A DNA stretch of 64,000 nucleotides from Sandaracinaceae bacterium (lineage in GTDB: Bacteria; Myxococcota_A; Polyangia; Polyangiales; Sandaracinaceae), in NCBI GenBank assembly GCA_019637095.1, contig JAHBWG010000042.1, positions 19,964 to 83,963 on the forward strand, read 5' to 3'. The notes below the pieces were generated by a model. That model saw nothing but the letters and a program-made list of their open reading frames with translations. It searched no databases and had not been told where the DNA came from. Within the stretch, counting starts at the first letter, position 1, and each line of letters begins with the position of its first letter. This document shows, one piece after another, positions 9,339-18,411 of this stretch. The translations under genes and the position numbers were made by a program.

Positions 9339-10640
9339 GCTCGCGGGACCGTTGCCTTCGACCGTGATCGCGCCCGCGCCGCGCTCCTGCTGCGCGAGGA
9401 CGACGAGCATCCGGTTGGCCTGCGCGGCGACCGAGGGGATCGCGCGGGCGCGCTCGAGCCACGCGCGCGCCTCGCCGAGCCGCCCGAGCCGCTGGTAGCA
9501 CCCCGCGCCCTCGAGCAGCGCCTCGCCGCTCCCCGAGTAGGTCGGGTGCTGCGCGAGGAGCCGCTCGTAGCTCCGCACCGCGGCGGCGCAGTTCCCGGCG
9601 CCGCGCTGGCTGCGCGCGAGGTGGTGCAGCGCCGACGGGATCAGGCGCGGGTCCGGCCCCGGGCGCTCGATGACCGACTCGAAGTCGCTCGCCGCCTCGC
9701 GGTAGTTGCGCTGGCGATAGTTCGCGAGGCCGCGGCCGTAGCGGTCCGTCGAGGAGTCATCCGTCGTGGCGGCCGGAGACCGCTCGCTGTCCTCGGCCAC
9801 CATCGCGGGCGCGGTGGGCGCGGGCTGCGTCGCCTGTGGCTCCGCCGGAGCGGGCCGCAGCTCCGCGGTCTGGCCCGGGGCGACGGCCAGCTCCTGCGCG
9901 CGCGGGTCGAGGTCGGCTTCCTCGATGGAGGTGCCTGGGCTCGGTCGCGCGGCGCGGCCCGACTCGGCGGCGGCCCGCTCGCGCGCGTCCGGGTCCGGGG
10001 GAGCGACCGCCACGGCCTCGTCGAGGGCGGCCGGCGTCGGGCGGGTGGCGCCGCGAGGGGGGACGTCGGCCTCGTCGCGCGCGCGGGAACGTGCGCCCGC
10101 GGGCTCCGTCCGCGGCAGGGGCTCGGCGGGGACGAGGGCGGCGGACGGACCCACCTCGTCGCCGGGGGCGGGGTCCACGATCGCGTGCAGATCGGCCGGG
10201 TCGCCGTCCCGCAGAGCCGGGAGGTACCACATCCCGAGCCCCACGATCAGGAGGAGCGAGAGGGCCATCGCGAGCTGCGGCCGCATCGCGAAGCTCCCGA
10301 GCCAGCGCAGCAGCGCGGCCCACGCCCCGTCCTCCTCGATCGGCTCCGGCTGCGCGGGGGTCGCCGCCGGCTCGGGCTCTGAGACAGGGGCCGGGGCCCG
10401 CTCGGCCGCCCGCTCCCGCGCCGCCGCGAGCACGGCGCTGCGCACCGCGACCGGCGGATCGAGCTGCTCGAGCCGCGCGGCCAGGGCGTGCCCCGCGCGG
10501 ATCCGGGAGAACGAGGCGGCGCAGGCCTCGCACTCCGCGAGGTGCGTCCGCGCGCGCGCGGCGTCCTCCTCGTCGAGCTCCTCGTAGAGGAGCTCGACCA
10601 GGTGGTCGGTGCAGGTCTCGCAGTCCATCGCTCGGCTCAC
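9321..10640 (-). CDS. Zinc-finger anti-sigma factor with C-terminal TPR domain
   Basis: A 439-residue transmembrane protein. The N-terminus carries a ZAS/zf-HC2 zinc-binding anti-sigma domain with the H-x3-C-x2-C motif (HLAECEAC) that clamps ECF sigma factors. One membrane helix sits at about residues 123-145 (LAMALSLLLIVGLGMWYLP), followed by a long Pro/Ala/Glu-rich linker and a TPR-like periplasmic domain at about residues 295-420. The GTG at 10640 overlaps the sigma-factor stop (GTGA); ATG 10628 is an alternative. The TPR end may sense an envelope protein. The sigma partner is encoded just upstream. Confidence 0.85.
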   Translation of the reverse strand: MSRAMDCETCTDHLVELLYEELDEEDAARARTHLAECEACAASFSRIRAGHALAARLEQLDPPVAVRSAVLAAARERAAERAPAPVSEPEPAATPAQPEPIEEDGAWAALLRWLGSFAMRPQLAMALSLLLIVGLGMWYLPALRDGDPADLHAIVDPAPGDEVGPSAALVPAEPLPRTEPAGARSRARDEADVPPRGATRPTPAALDEAVAVAPPDPDARERAAAESGRAARPSPGTSIEEADLDPRAQELAVAPGQTAELRPAPAEPQATQPAPTAPAMVAEDSERSPAATTDDSSTDRYGRGLANYRQRNYREAASDFESVIERPGPDPRLIPSALHHLARSQRGAGNCAAAVRSYERLLAQHPTYSGSGEALLEGAGCYQRLGRLGEARAWLERARAIPSVAAQANRMLVVLAQQERGAGAITVEGNGPASSTPAQ

Positions 10641-11239
10641 TTCAGCTCGTCAACGTAGTCTTCGTAGTCCGCGAGCGCCCGCTGCAGGCGCTCGAGGGCG
10701 TAGCGCATCCGGCTCTTGACCGTGTTCTCCGGGACGCCGACCACGTCGGCGATGTCCTTGAAGCGCATCCCCTGGACGTGGCGCATCAGGAAGACCTCGC
10801 GCTGCTCCTCGGGCAGCTCCTCGATCGCCTCCCCGATCCGGCGGCGGAGATCCTCGGTGACCGCCGCCCGATCCGGCTCCGCTCCCGTGCCCGCCGTCCG
10901 CTCGAGGAGGGTGGGCCCCCCCTCGGGACCGGGTCCCGGGGCGTCGAGCGACTGGTGCCGCCGGAAGACCATCTTTCGGCTGTGGTCGATGCACAGGTTC
11001 CTCGCGATCGTGTAGAGCCAGGTGGAGAGCTTGGAGTCGCCTTTGAAGTCCTGCGATCGCTGAACGACCTTCAGGAACACGTCTTGGAGCAGCTCGTCCG
11101 CGCGCTCCCGCCTGCGGACGGACCGGAAGATGAAGTTGTAGAGGGGGCGCTCGTATCGCCGCACGAGCTCCTCGAACGCCTCCGGGTCGCCCTCGTTGAA
11201 CCGGCGCAGCAGCTCCTCGTCGGAGTGGTCCTTCGTCAC
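10637..11239 (-). CDS. ECF-family RNA polymerase sigma factor
   Basis: A 200-residue group-4 sigma factor. Region 2 is seen in RYERPLYNFIFRSV and ADELLQDVFLKV, and region 4 in ELPEEQREVFLMRH with the HTH FKDIADVVGVPENTVKSRM. Start GTG 11239. It is in a two-gene operon with its probable membrane anti-sigma factor and is divergent, across a 229-base region, from the Glt/Nfs-like operon. Control of that operon by this sigma factor is possible but not shown; the divergent promoter seen there looks sigma-70-like. Confidence 0.93.
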   Translation of the reverse strand: MTKDHSDEELLRRFNEGDPEAFEELVRRYERPLYNFIFRSVRRRERADELLQDVFLKVVQRSQDFKGDSKLSTWLYTIARNLCIDHSRKMVFRRHQSLDAPGPGPEGGPTLLERTAGTGAEPDRAAVTEDLRRRIGEAIEELPEEQREVFLMRHVQGMRFKDIADVVGVPENTVKSRMRYALERLQRALADYEDYVDELK

Positions 11240-11362
11240 CGGCCCGCCTCCGGGGCTGAGCCGGACCGGTGCGCTCGAACGTCATGACGCGTGGAGGCAC
11301 CGAACGATCTATGGCCCACCGGAGGCATGAGGAGGCCCGGGATTCTAGCGTCCCGGCTCGCG

Positions 11363-11391
11363 TTGACCCCCAAAAACGGCCTTGCTATATG
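11363..11391 (+). promoter_or_regulatory. Sigma-70-type promoter of the Glt/Nfs-like operon
   Basis: TTGACC at 11363-11368 and TATATG at 11386-11391 with a 17-base spacer. The predicted transcript start is near 11398, just before an inverted repeat in the leader. The rest of the 229-base divergent region (11240-11362) shows no confident ECF-type motif for the sigma gene. Confidence 0.6.
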
Positions 11392-11400
11392 GCCTTGAGA

Positions 11401-11434
11401 TTTCGGGGGGAATCGGCTTTCATCACCCCCGAAA
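11401..11434 (+). promoter_or_regulatory. Leader hairpin in 5' UTR of the Glt/Nfs-like operon
   Basis: A perfect 9-bp inverted repeat, TTTCGGGGG at 11401-11409 and CCCCCGAAA at 11426-11434, with a 16-base loop. It begins a few bases after the predicted transcript start and ends 34 bases before the first ATG. It could stabilise the mRNA, bind a regulator as DNA, or act in attenuation; no U-tract follows, so it is not a simple intrinsic terminator. Confidence 0.55.
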
Positions 11435-11468
11435 CGGACCCTGACTTGGCCAACGCCTGGGAGACCCG

Positions 11469-12206
11469 ATGCGAAGGATGATCGCCCTGTCGACGTCCGC
11501 GCTGCTCACGTCCGCGCTCGTCGCGGGCCTGATCGCCGGAGAGCCGGCCAACGCGCAGGAGGACGAATTCGGTGAGATGGACGCGCCCGCGGCGGGCGCG
11601 CCCACGCCGCCGGCCCCGAGCCAGCCCGCCGCCACCGGCGGGATGGATGCCGGGACGTACGCCGTCCGGCTCCGCGACCTCGAGCAGCGGATCAACGAGC
11701 TGAAGGAGCAGATCTTCCGGTCCAAGGCGCGGCTCTCGCTTCTGGCCGAGACGGTGCTGCAGGGGGTGGTCGCGGGCGCGCAGGCGGTGATCGTCCACGA
11801 GAACCGGATGAGCTCGTCTTACCGTCTCGTGAAGGCGGTCTACGCGCTCGACGGCGCGCGGATCTACAGCAAGGCCGACGAGGAGGGCTCGCTCGGCGAG
11901 CGACGCGAGACCGACATCTACGACGGCAGCATCGTGCCCGGCGAGCACACGCTCACCGTCAACCTCGAGTACCGAGGCCACGGCTACGGAATCTTCTCCT
12001 ACCTCAAGGGGTACCGCTTCCGCGTGCGCTCGAACTACTCGTTCAGCGCGCCGGAGGGGAAGGCCATCACGATCCGCGTCGTCGGCTATGAGAAGGGCGG
12101 TCCGACCGCGCCGCTCGAGGAGCGGCCTGCCGTGCGTTACATCGAGCGGCTGGAGTCGACCCGGCGCGGGAGCGGGGAGAGAGCCGGGGAGTCGGGAGCC
12201 GAGTGA
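11469..12206 (+). CDS. Periplasmic coiled-coil protein, first gene of the Glt/Nfs-like operon
   Basis: A 245-residue exported protein: signal peptide to about residue 30 (ending PANAQ), a Pro/Ala-rich linker, a coiled-coil at about residues 66-95 (LRDLEQRINELKEQIFRSK), and a beta-rich C-terminal domain that looks like a carbohydrate-binding or PEGA-type sandwich (GSIVPGEHTLTVNLEYRG). A GGGAG ribosome-binding site precedes the ATG. It overlaps the next gene by four bases (GTGA). The family name is not known to me; relatives in myxobacteria are often mislabelled as lipoamide enzymes, but no such motif is present. Confidence 0.8.
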   Translation: MRRMIALSTSALLTSALVAGLIAGEPANAQEDEFGEMDAPAAGAPTPPAPSQPAATGGMDAGTYAVRLRDLEQRINELKEQIFRSKARLSLLAETVLQGVVAGAQAVIVHENRMSSSYRLVKAVYALDGARIYSKADEEGSLGERRETDIYDGSIVPGEHTLTVNLEYRGHGYGIFSYLKGYRFRVRSNYSFSAPEGKAITIRVVGYEKGGPTAPLEERPAVRYIERLESTRRGSGERAGESGAE

Positions 12207-14536
12207 TGGGTGGGCGGCTCCGCCGCGTCCCCGGGGTCCTCGCGCTGGGCGTCGCGCTCGGCCTGCCGGCGTCCGTCGGCGTCGCGCAGAGCCTCGACGA
12301 CCTGACGCGCCAGGTGGTGAGCATCGAGGGCGATACGGCGCGGTTGCTCGAGCAGCCGCTGCGGCGCAGCGCGCGACGCTCGCCCACCTACGTCGAGGAG
12401 CGCCTGACCGACGGCGAGCTCTTCTACCGGCTGCAGGACTACATCCGCGCCTCGATCATCTTCACCGACATCGTCGAGAACTTCCCGCAGCATCGCGCCT
12501 TCCCCGACGCGCTGTTCTACCTCGGCGACTCGCTCTTTCGCGCTGGGGACTACCTCGGCGCGCGGACGCGGTTCCGCGAGCTGATCGCGCAAGCCGGTGA
12601 CACACGCTACCGCGACCACCTCCAGCGCGCGCTCGGCCGCCTGATCGAGATCGCCATCCACACGCGCGACTTCGACGGGGTCGAGGGGTACTTCGCGGCC
12701 CTGAGCCGCATCCCCCCCGGCGAGATCGAAGCGACCACCAACTACTACCGCGCGAAGTACCTCTACAACCGCGCCGTTCCCACCGAGGACGTGCTCGCCG
12801 GCGCGGCCGACGCCCAGATCGACATGGCGATGCTCGAGCAGGCGCGGACCTCGTTCGAGGCGGTGCAGGCGGGCAGCCCGTACTACCCCCAAGCGCGCTA
12901 CTTCATCGGCGTCATCTACACCCTGCGCGAGCAGTACCCGCAGGCGATCGAGGCCTTCCGCTACGTGCTGCGGTCTCCCGCCGAGACGGAGGAGCAGCGG
13001 TCCGTGCTCGAGCTGACGCAGCTCGCGCTGGGGCGCCTCTACTACGAGACGGACCAGCTCGATCAGGCCGTGGAGGCGTACCAGGCCGTGCCGCGCACGT
13101 CCGCGAACTTCCACATGGCGCTCTACGAGGTCGCCTGGGTCTACATCCGCATGGGCGACAGCGTCCGCGCGGAGCGGGCCCTCGAAGTTCTCTCCGTGGC
13201 CGCGCCGGACAGCCGCTTCATCCCCGACGCGAAGATCCTCCGCGCGAACCTCCTCCTGCGCAACGGTCGCCTCGACGACGCGAACGAGCTGTTCCGGGAA
13301 GTGGCCGCAGAGTTCGGGCCCGTGCGCCGCGAGCTCGACGCGATCCTCGAGCAGCACACGGACCCGCACGCCTACTTCCGCCAGCTCGTCCGCGAGAACA
13401 TGGACAGCTTCGACGCGACGAGCTTCCTGCCGCCGCTCGCACAGCGCTGGGCGTCGCTCGAGGGCAACATGGATCGCGCGCTCTCGGTCCTCGGGGATCT
13501 CGCGCAGGCACGCCAGCTCGTCCGCGAGACGGCCGAGCTCATCGAGCGGCTCGACGCCGCCATCTCGCAGCCCAACCGCATGGTCGTGTTCCAGGATCTG
13601 CGGCTTCACGCAGAGCGTTCCACGGCGCTGCGCAACCGCGCCGCGCGGGTCCGCCGCGACCTCTTGCGCGACGCCGGCGCCGCGGGAAGCGCCGAGCGGC
13701 GGGCGATCGAGCAGCAGCTCGACGCGATGCCGATCGAGGACGCGGAGTTCGCCGCCTTCGACGACGAGGTGTTGTCGCGCTACCGCCGGCTCGGGCGCGA
13801 GCTCGGCCGCCTGGAGGTGGAGCTCACCGGCATGGAGGCGCGCATCGTCGCCATGGAACGCTACCTCGCCGACACGAGCGAGCAGCGGGACGCCGCCGCC
13901 ACGGCCACGATTCGCCGCGAGCTCACCGGTCACCGTGCTTCCGTCGCGGACTACCGAGAGCAGATCCGCGTCCTCCAGATCGCGCTCGAGGCGGCGCGGC
14001 TCCAGGTCGGGCCGGGCGACGTGCGCTACCAGGAGCACGAGCGGCTGCGCCGCGAGCACGCGCGGCTGGCGAGCGCCGAGGGCGCTCGCCTCTCCGGGCG
14101 CGCTCGCGAGCTCTTGACGCGCGTCGACACCGTCGAGGGGCGGCTCGACGCGCGCGACCGCGAGGTGCTCGCGGTCGTGGAGGAGCGCGTCGCCGACATC
14201 CGGCGCCAGCTCCGCGAAGAGTCCGAGAACCTGATCGGATATCGGCAGGCGCTGACCGGGCTCGAGGCGGAGACGGAAGACGTCGTCGGCGGCGTGACCT
14301 ACGAGAACTTCGTGGCCGTGCAGCAGCGGTTCTACGACCTGGTGCTGCGCGCGGACGTCGGCCGGATCGACGTGGCGTGGGCGCGCCGCGAGGAGCACCG
14401 CATGCGCGTCGAGCTGCTGACGCGGGAGCGCGCGCGAGAGCTCCGGGCGCTCGACGACGAGTTCCGCGAGATCATGGAGGACACCGACCAGGCGGGCTCC
14501 GCCGGCCGCGAGAGCGACGAGGAGGGTGGCGAGTGA
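12203..14536 (+). CDS. TPR/coiled-coil exported protein, GltC/NfsC-like
   Basis: A 777-residue protein with a signal peptide (about residues 1-29, ending GVAQ). The first half (about 60-400) is a row of TPR-type repeats with signatures such as ALFYLGDSLFRAGDY and ARYFIGVIYTLREQYPQAIEAF; the second half (about 430-760) is long alpha-helical coiled-coil. This is the layout expected of the TPR periplasmic component (GltC/NfsC) that links inner- and outer-membrane parts of the Myxococcus machines. Start GTG 12203 overlaps the previous stop, with ATG 12206 adjacent. The orthology is inferred from architecture and order. Confidence 0.75.
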   Translation: MMGGRLRRVPGVLALGVALGLPASVGVAQSLDDLTRQVVSIEGDTARLLEQPLRRSARRSPTYVEERLTDGELFYRLQDYIRASIIFTDIVENFPQHRAFPDALFYLGDSLFRAGDYLGARTRFRELIAQAGDTRYRDHLQRALGRLIEIAIHTRDFDGVEGYFAALSRIPPGEIEATTNYYRAKYLYNRAVPTEDVLAGAADAQIDMAMLEQARTSFEAVQAGSPYYPQARYFIGVIYTLREQYPQAIEAFRYVLRSPAETEEQRSVLELTQLALGRLYYETDQLDQAVEAYQAVPRTSANFHMALYEVAWVYIRMGDSVRAERALEVLSVAAPDSRFIPDAKILRANLLLRNGRLDDANELFREVAAEFGPVRRELDAILEQHTDPHAYFRQLVRENMDSFDATSFLPPLAQRWASLEGNMDRALSVLGDLAQARQLVRETAELIERLDAAISQPNRMVVFQDLRLHAERSTALRNRAARVRRDLLRDAGAAGSAERRAIEQQLDAMPIEDAEFAAFDDEVLSRYRRLGRELGRLEVELTGMEARIVAMERYLADTSEQRDAAATATIRRELTGHRASVADYREQIRVLQIALEAARLQVGPGDVRYQEHERLRREHARLASAEGARLSGRARELLTRVDTVEGRLDARDREVLAVVEERVADIRRQLREESENLIGYRQALTGLEAETEDVVGGVTYENFVAVQQRFYDLVLRADVGRIDVAWARREEHRMRVELLTRERARELRALDDEFREIMEDTDQAGSAGRESDEEGGE

Positions 14537-17500
14537 GCCGACACAGCCTCCGGGCGCTCCTCTGCCTCGCGCTCGCCGCGCCGACCGTCGCGCGCGGCCA
14601 GGAGACGCCATCGCCGCTGCCGCTCCCCGGGCCGGGGCAGAACCTCTCCGACGTCGACCCGCCGCCGTGGGCGCGGGCGACCGACGCGCCGCATCCGTCG
14701 TTCCTCGACACCACGGATCGCCGCATCGTCGACGACCGGCCGCCTCCGACGCCGGAGCAGGTCGCCGCCCTGCGCGAGATGGAGGCCGAGCTCGAGCGGT
14801 TCGGCAACGTCGGGCGCGCGTACCGGGACTCGGTCAACGCCATCCTCACGCGGGAGTACCACCGCCGCCGCCGCGAGCAGCAGGCCGGCTACGCGCGCCA
14901 GATCCGCGAGGAGGAGCAGCTCCAGAACGAGGCGCGAGACCGCGCCATCCGGATCTTCGAGGCGTTCATCCGTCGCTACCCCAACGACCCCACCTACACG
15001 GCCGACGCGATGTTCCGGCTCGGCGAGCTCTACTACGAGCGCTCGGCGATCCGCTTCCAGGCGGCGGCCGAGGAGGGCGAGGCCCCGGGGACGCCCGACT
15101 TCACGGACACGGTCGAGCTCTACCGCGCCCTGCTCGCGCGCTTCCCCGACTACCGCGGGATCGACGGCGTCTACTACCTCATCGGCTACTGCCTGAACGA
15201 GATGGCGCGCCAGCAAGAGGCGCGGCAAGCGTGGCTGAACCTCGCCTGCGCGAACCACTTCCAGTACACGGGTGAGCCGCCCGCCGCCCCCGCGCCCACC
15301 GAGGGCGAAGGGGAGGGCGCGGGGACCGGGTTCACGGAGTCCGAGCACCCGGCCCTCGGGCTCGGCGGGGGCTCGAGCGTCCTCGCGCCGAGCGGCCCGT
15401 TCGTCGACCCGTACGCCGGCTGCACGCCGATCACGCCGGACGCGCGCTTCGTGATGGAGGTGTGGCTCCGCATCGGTGAGTACCACTTCGACTTCGACTT
15501 CGAGCCCCACGCGCTCGACCGCGCCATCAGCGCGTACGGCAAGGTCCTCGCGGACCCGAGCGACCGCAACTACAACCTCGCCCTCTACAAGGTCGCCTGG
15601 GCGTACTACCGCGCGAGCCGGTATCCGCAGGCGATCGAGCACTTCACGCGGCTGATCGACTGGTCCGACGAGCAGCTCCGCACGACGGGACGCGCCGGCA
15701 CCGAGCTGCGCGCCGAGGCCGTGCAGTACCTCGGGATCACCTTCGCGTACGACGACTGGAACGAGAACCAGATCCCAGACCGCGACGAGGGGCTGCCGGA
15801 AGGGCTGCGCCGCATCCAAGACGCGCGCCTCCTGCCGCAAGACCGGTCGTGGACCGTCGAGATCTACTTCGAGCTCGGGCAGGTCTACTTCGAGGAGGCG
15901 AAGTACCCGGAGGCCGTCGAGGTCTGGGAGTACGCGCTGAGCCGGTGGCCCAATCACCCGCGCGCGCCCGAGATCACGGCGAACATCGCGCGCGCCTGGC
16001 AGCGCCATCAGCAGATGGAGGAGGCGCTCCGCGCGCAGGCGCGGCTCGGGCAGTACCGCGAGGGCTCCGAGTGGTGGAACGCCAACATGGACAACCCCAT
16101 CGAGCAGCGGCGCGCCGAGCAGCTGGCCGAGGGGGCGCTCATCAACGACGCGATCCGTCACCACCGGCTCGCCCAGCAGCTCCGGATCGAGGCGGTCCAG
16201 CAGCGGAGCGCGCAGCGCCTCGAGGAGGCGCTGCGCGAGTACTCGCTCGCCGCCGAGGCCTACCGCGCCTACCTCCAGAACTACCCGAACAGCCCGAACG
16301 CATACGAGCTCCGTTACAACCTCGCCGACGCGCTCTTCTGGTCGGAACAGTACGAGGAGGCGGCGTCGGTGTACGCGACGGTGCGGGACTCGAACCTCGA
16401 CGATCGGTACCTCTCCGAATCGGCCCGCCGCGTCGTGGAGTCCCTGCATCGCATCGTCGAGCAGGCGGCGGCGAGAGGCGAGATCACCATCCGCAACAGC
16501 CGCGAGGACATCCCCCAGCCGACGGGGACGCCGCCGCGTGTTCAGCCGACGGAGATGCCGCTCCTGGTCCAGCGCCTCGCGCAGGCCCGCGAGGTCTACG
16601 TCGCGCGCGTGCCGGAGGAGCAGGATCGCGAGCGCGTGCGGGCGGCCTACGACTACAACAACGCGCTCCTGCTCTACTACTACGGCTACTGGCCGCAGGC
16701 GCGGCAACGTTTCTTGCGGATCTACGAGGAGCGCTGCTCGGGCCCCTACGCGAACTCGACGGGTCAGATCGCTTGGGAGAGCCTCTACAACATGGCCATC
16801 GCGATGAGCGACACGGCCGAGGCGGAGCGGCTCAGTCTCGACATCCAGCGGCGCGCGTGCTCGTTCTCGCCCGACGTCTCGTTCGAGTCGGCGGAGCAGC
16901 GCGACGCGTACTGCAACCGCGCGGAGAACCGCGACTCGCCGATCTGCGTGGCGAGCGGCGTCCTGACCAACGTGCGCTACGCGCGCGCGCTCGAGCTCTA
17001 CCAGCAGGCCGAGTCGGCCACCGGCGAAGACCAGCGCCGGATGTACGAGCAGAGCGCGACGATGCTCGTCGAGGCGGTCAACGACGAGCCCAACCACGAG
17101 CAGGCGCCGCAGGCCCTCTTGCAGGCGGGGCTCGCCCTCGAGCGCACGCAGCGGTTCGAGTCGGCGGGGCGCCTCTACCAGCGCGTGATCGACGAGGTCA
17201 CGCCGCTCTTGTCGCGCGCGAGCCCGGAGCGGCGGACGCTGCTCGAGGGCATCCTCGCGACCGCGTACTTCCGCCTCGCGTACACCGCGAACCGGTTCTT
17301 CGACTACGACCGCGCGGTCCAGAACTACCGGCAGATCGCCGACTCCTCGGTGTTCGCCGCCTCGACCGACCCGGAGATGCCCGAGCGCATCACCGACTCG
17401 CTGATCAACGCCGCGCGCATCCTCGAGTACCAGCAGCAGTACGCGCAGGCGGCGCAGTACTACACGCGCGCGGCCGACCGCCTCCGAGACCCGGCCGAGC

Positions 17501-18411
17501 AGCGCAGCGCTCGCTTCCGCGTGGCCGAGATGTCCTTCAAGCGGCGCGACTGGAACGGCGCGATCCGCGAGATGCAGGCGTTCATCGATCGCTACCGCAA
17601 CGATCGGGGCGCGAGCGAGCTCTTGATCCAGGCGCACCAGCGGATCGCGCAGGTGCGCGAGGCGCAGGGCTCGCGGCAGGCGACGATCGACGCGGCCCTG
17701 CAGGAGGTCGTGCGCGCGTACGATCGCTTCGGTGGTCAGCCGGGGACGCTCGGCGCCGAGTACGCCGCGGAGTCGCGCTTCCGCCTCGTCGACCCGGCGC
17801 TGCAGAACCTCGAGAGCCTCACCATCAACCCCGGTCGCCAGCGCACGCCCGAGGCGTTCGTCGCGGAGCTCAACCGGCAGATCCAGGACGGGTCCTCGCG
17901 CACGCAGTCCACCGCGCAGGGTTACGAGCCGATCCTCGCGTACCGCCGCCCGACCTGGACGATCGCCGCGCTCACGCGCCAGGGTCGCGCATACGAGATC
18001 CTCGCGCGCGCGGTGCTGAACGCGACGATCAGCATGCCGACGGATCTCGAGACCCAGCTGCGCCGGGCTTCGCAGGACGTGCGGGACGAGATGCGCGCGA
18101 CCTTCGAGGATCGGGTGCGGCAGGTGCTCGACGCGCAGGTCCGGCCGATCGAGTGCTACGCGGTCGTACGCTACGCGCTGTCGGCGCGGGCGGCGCGGCA
18201 CGGCAACATCGACAACGAGTACTCGCGCGAGGCGATCGACCGGCTGCAGGCGTACGGCGAGGAGCGCATCGCGGAGTGCATCACGCAGCAGCAGGCGCAG
18301 GACGCGACGTTGGGCGCCTATCAGCCCGGCGAGTTTGCGCGGGCGCGTCGCGGGCAGCATACCGAGGTGCCGGCGGGAGTGTCGGCGCCCCCGTTCGCGA
18401 GTGAGGACTGA
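14533..18411 (+). CDS. Giant TPR-repeat exported protein, GltD/NfsD-like
   Basis: A 1292-residue protein, the largest in the window. Start GTG 14533 overlaps the previous stop and gives a signal peptide (to about residue 22, ARGQ). Many TPR repeats follow over nearly the whole length, for example ADAMFRLGELYYERSA, LALYKVAWAYYRASRYPQAIEHF and ELRYNLADALFWSEQYEEAA. There is a low-complexity Gly/Glu/Pro insert near residues 255-290. Such proteins act as periplasmic scaffolds. It is coupled on both sides, which supports a stoichiometric complex. The name follows the gene order TPR, giant TPR, TPR lipoprotein, small protein, FHA-TonB protein. Confidence 0.78.
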   Translation: MSRHSLRALLCLALAAPTVARGQETPSPLPLPGPGQNLSDVDPPPWARATDAPHPSFLDTTDRRIVDDRPPPTPEQVAALREMEAELERFGNVGRAYRDSVNAILTREYHRRRREQQAGYARQIREEEQLQNEARDRAIRIFEAFIRRYPNDPTYTADAMFRLGELYYERSAIRFQAAAEEGEAPGTPDFTDTVELYRALLARFPDYRGIDGVYYLIGYCLNEMARQQEARQAWLNLACANHFQYTGEPPAAPAPTEGEGEGAGTGFTESEHPALGLGGGSSVLAPSGPFVDPYAGCTPITPDARFVMEVWLRIGEYHFDFDFEPHALDRAISAYGKVLADPSDRNYNLALYKVAWAYYRASRYPQAIEHFTRLIDWSDEQLRTTGRAGTELRAEAVQYLGITFAYDDWNENQIPDRDEGLPEGLRRIQDARLLPQDRSWTVEIYFELGQVYFEEAKYPEAVEVWEYALSRWPNHPRAPEITANIARAWQRHQQMEEALRAQARLGQYREGSEWWNANMDNPIEQRRAEQLAEGALINDAIRHHRLAQQLRIEAVQQRSAQRLEEALREYSLAAEAYRAYLQNYPNSPNAYELRYNLADALFWSEQYEEAASVYATVRDSNLDDRYLSESARRVVESLHRIVEQAAARGEITIRNSREDIPQPTGTPPRVQPTEMPLLVQRLAQAREVYVARVPEEQDRERVRAAYDYNNALLLYYYGYWPQARQRFLRIYEERCSGPYANSTGQIAWESLYNMAIAMSDTAEAERLSLDIQRRACSFSPDVSFESAEQRDAYCNRAENRDSPICVASGVLTNVRYARALELYQQAESATGEDQRRMYEQSATMLVEAVNDEPNHEQAPQALLQAGLALERTQRFESAGRLYQRVIDEVTPLLSRASPERRTLLEGILATAYFRLAYTANRFFDYDRAVQNYRQIADSSVFAASTDPEMPERITDSLINAARILEYQQQYAQAAQYYTRAADRLRDPAEQRSARFRVAEMSFKRRDWNGAIREMQAFIDRYRNDRGASELLIQAHQRIAQVREAQGSRQATIDAALQEVVRAYDRFGGQPGTLGAEYAAESRFRLVDPALQNLESLTINPGRQRTPEAFVAELNRQIQDGSSRTQSTAQGYEPILAYRRPTWTIAALTRQGRAYEILARAVLNATISMPTDLETQLRRASQDVRDEMRATFEDRVRQVLDAQVRPIECYAVVRYALSARAARHGNIDNEYSREAIDRLQAYGEERIAECITQQQAQDATLGAYQPGEFARARRGQHTEVPAGVSAPPFASED

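Noticed and set aside
11342..11347. Minus-strand TAGAAT as -10 element for the ECF sigma gene
   Set aside because: No matching -35 element at proper distance and no ECF-type AAC/GTC pair; left uncalled.
14332..18360. 1342-codon open frame on the minus strand
   Set aside because: Fully antisense to the giant TPR protein; the composition is Arg/Leu/Asp-rich shadow sequence with no repeat or domain.
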